This document shows positions 37,066 to 37,628 of a stretch of 37,628 nucleotides of DNA, piece after piece. The notes beneath the pieces were generated by a model, which was not told where the DNA came from, did no database searches, and worked only from the letters and a program-made list of their open reading frames with translations. The position numbers and the translations under genes were made by a program. This DNA is from Thermoleophilaceae bacterium (GTDB lineage: Bacteria; Actinomycetota; Thermoleophilia; Solirubrobacterales; Thermoleophilaceae), in assembly GCA_040901445.1 (NCBI GenBank), contig JBBDYQ010000013.1, positions 1-37,628 on the forward strand, in the 5' to 3' direction. The number at the start of each line of letters is the position of its first letter. Positions within the stretch are counted from its first letter, which is position 1.

Positions 37066-37628
37066 GTGGCCGCCCCGGCACGACCACCCGTACCCGCAAG
37101 GGTGATGACCGACGCGGAGCGCTGGTACCGCGAGCGCTACGCCGCCACCCCCGAGCGGGACGCGCTGTTCGCCACGATGTCGGGGGAGCCGATCGAGCCC
37201 CTGTACACGGAGGAGGACGTTCCGGCGGCGGGGGAGATCGGGCTGCCGGGCGAGTATCCGTACACGCGCGGGGTGTACCCGTCGATGTACCGCGGGCGGC
37301 TCTGGACGATGCGCCAGTTCGCGGGCTTCGGCACGGCGGAGGAGACCAACGAGCGCTTCCGCTATCTGCTCGACCACGGCCAGACGGGCCTGTCCACGGC
37401 GTTCGACATGCCCAGCCTGATGGGGCACGACTCCGACCATGTGCGCAGCGAGGGCGAGGTGGGGCGCGAGGGGGTGGCCATCGACACCCTCGATGACATG
37501 GAGACGCTCTTCCAGGGCATCCCGATGGGCGACGTCTCCACGTCGATGACGATCAACGCCCCGGCGGCGATCATGCTCGCGTTCTACGTGGTGGCGGCGG
37601 AGCGGCGGGGTGTGGCGGCGGAGCGGCT
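37066..37628 (+). CDS. B12-dependent acyl-CoA mutase large subunit, N-terminal part (isobutyryl-CoA-mutase-like)
   Basis: The first 187 residues are present; the gene runs off the window, and the full family length is about 520 aa or more. After a short N-terminus come [19 protein letters not shown], then [39 protein letters not shown] and SMTINAPA, the start of the (beta/alpha)8 acyl-CoA-binding barrel. In methylmalonyl-CoA mutases the equivalent of Phe85 is Tyr (TIRQYAGF). Phe at this place is known from isobutyryl-CoA mutase, so the substrate is probably isobutyryl-/butyryl-CoA or a related acid rather than methylmalonyl-CoA. A B12-binding small subunit would be expected downstream. The GTG is set by the leaderless -10 box; ATG 37105 is an alternative. 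Confidence 0.9.
   Translation, partial: MAAPARPPVPARVMTDAERWYRERYAATPERDALFATMSGEPIEPLYTEEDVPAAGEIGLPGEYPYTRGVYPSMYRGRLWTMRQFAGFGTAEETNERFRYLLDHGQTGLSTAFDMPSLMGHDSDHVRSEGEVGREGVAIDTLDDMETLFQGIPMGDVSTSMTINAPAAIMLAFYVVAAERRGVAAER

Overview
This is a very GC-rich stretch of bacterial chromosome with about 35 densely packed genes on both strands. Strong third-position G/C bias, many GTG starts, many start codons lying just 6-9 bases after a TAnnnT -10 box (leaderless-type), and long-chain acyl-CoA metabolism all point to an actinobacterium. The first, truncated gene ends in an Arg-rich secreted C-terminal domain of a kind I associate with Thermoleophilia (Solirubrobacterales). That lineage call is an inference. 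I see no rRNA, tRNA, transposase, integrase, phage gene or CRISPR array.

Layout. 1-6.5 kb: a truncated PKD-domain secreted protein, a helical hypothetical, a membrane-anchored hypothetical, a divergent GroES-like protein, a hexapeptide acyltransferase, the mutase chaperone gene meaB, a four-helix membrane protein and a small lipoprotein. 6.5-10 kb: a membrane-anchored phosphodiesterase/alkaline-phosphatase domain fused to a GT2 polyprenyl-phosphate sugar transferase, convergent with a GT-C type membrane glycosyltransferase; together they look like a lipid-carrier sugar transfer module. 10-21 kb: acyl-CoA dehydrogenase, a prepilin-like protein with an NLP/Vps62-like domain, a long-chain-alcohol-oxidase-like GMC enzyme, a secreted clan GH-A hydrolase, a crotonase, a lysophospholipid-type acyltransferase, an SRPBCC-acyl-CoA ligase fusion, and two small membrane proteins, one with a SHOCT tail.

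21-27 kb: a tightly coupled minus-strand exopolysaccharide operon in the order UDP-HexNAc dehydrogenase, processive GT2 synthase, polysaccharide deacetylase, GH18-like hydrolase and a secreted Ig-repeat protein. A secreted GH2 hydrolase is divergent from it, and the shared intergenic region carries a CRP-like box. 29.7-34.8 kb: a membrane cupredoxin, three small proteins, leucyl aminopeptidase, thiolase and a HAD phosphatase. 34.8-37.6 kb: a TetR repressor and a divergent 14-TM MFS exporter with two matching palindromic operators, then the start of a B12-dependent acyl-CoA mutase whose active site looks isobutyryl-CoA type.

The metabolic theme is lipid and branched-chain acyl-CoA turnover (ligase, dehydrogenase, crotonase, thiolase, mutase, MeaB) beside envelope carbohydrate synthesis and remodelling. 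The most novel-looking non-coding signal is a pair of intergenic palindromes, near 15.6 kb and 20.86 kb. They share invariant GAACGTC/GACGTTC arms and an ACCCC...ATAGGGG core, while the other stem positions change in a compensating way.
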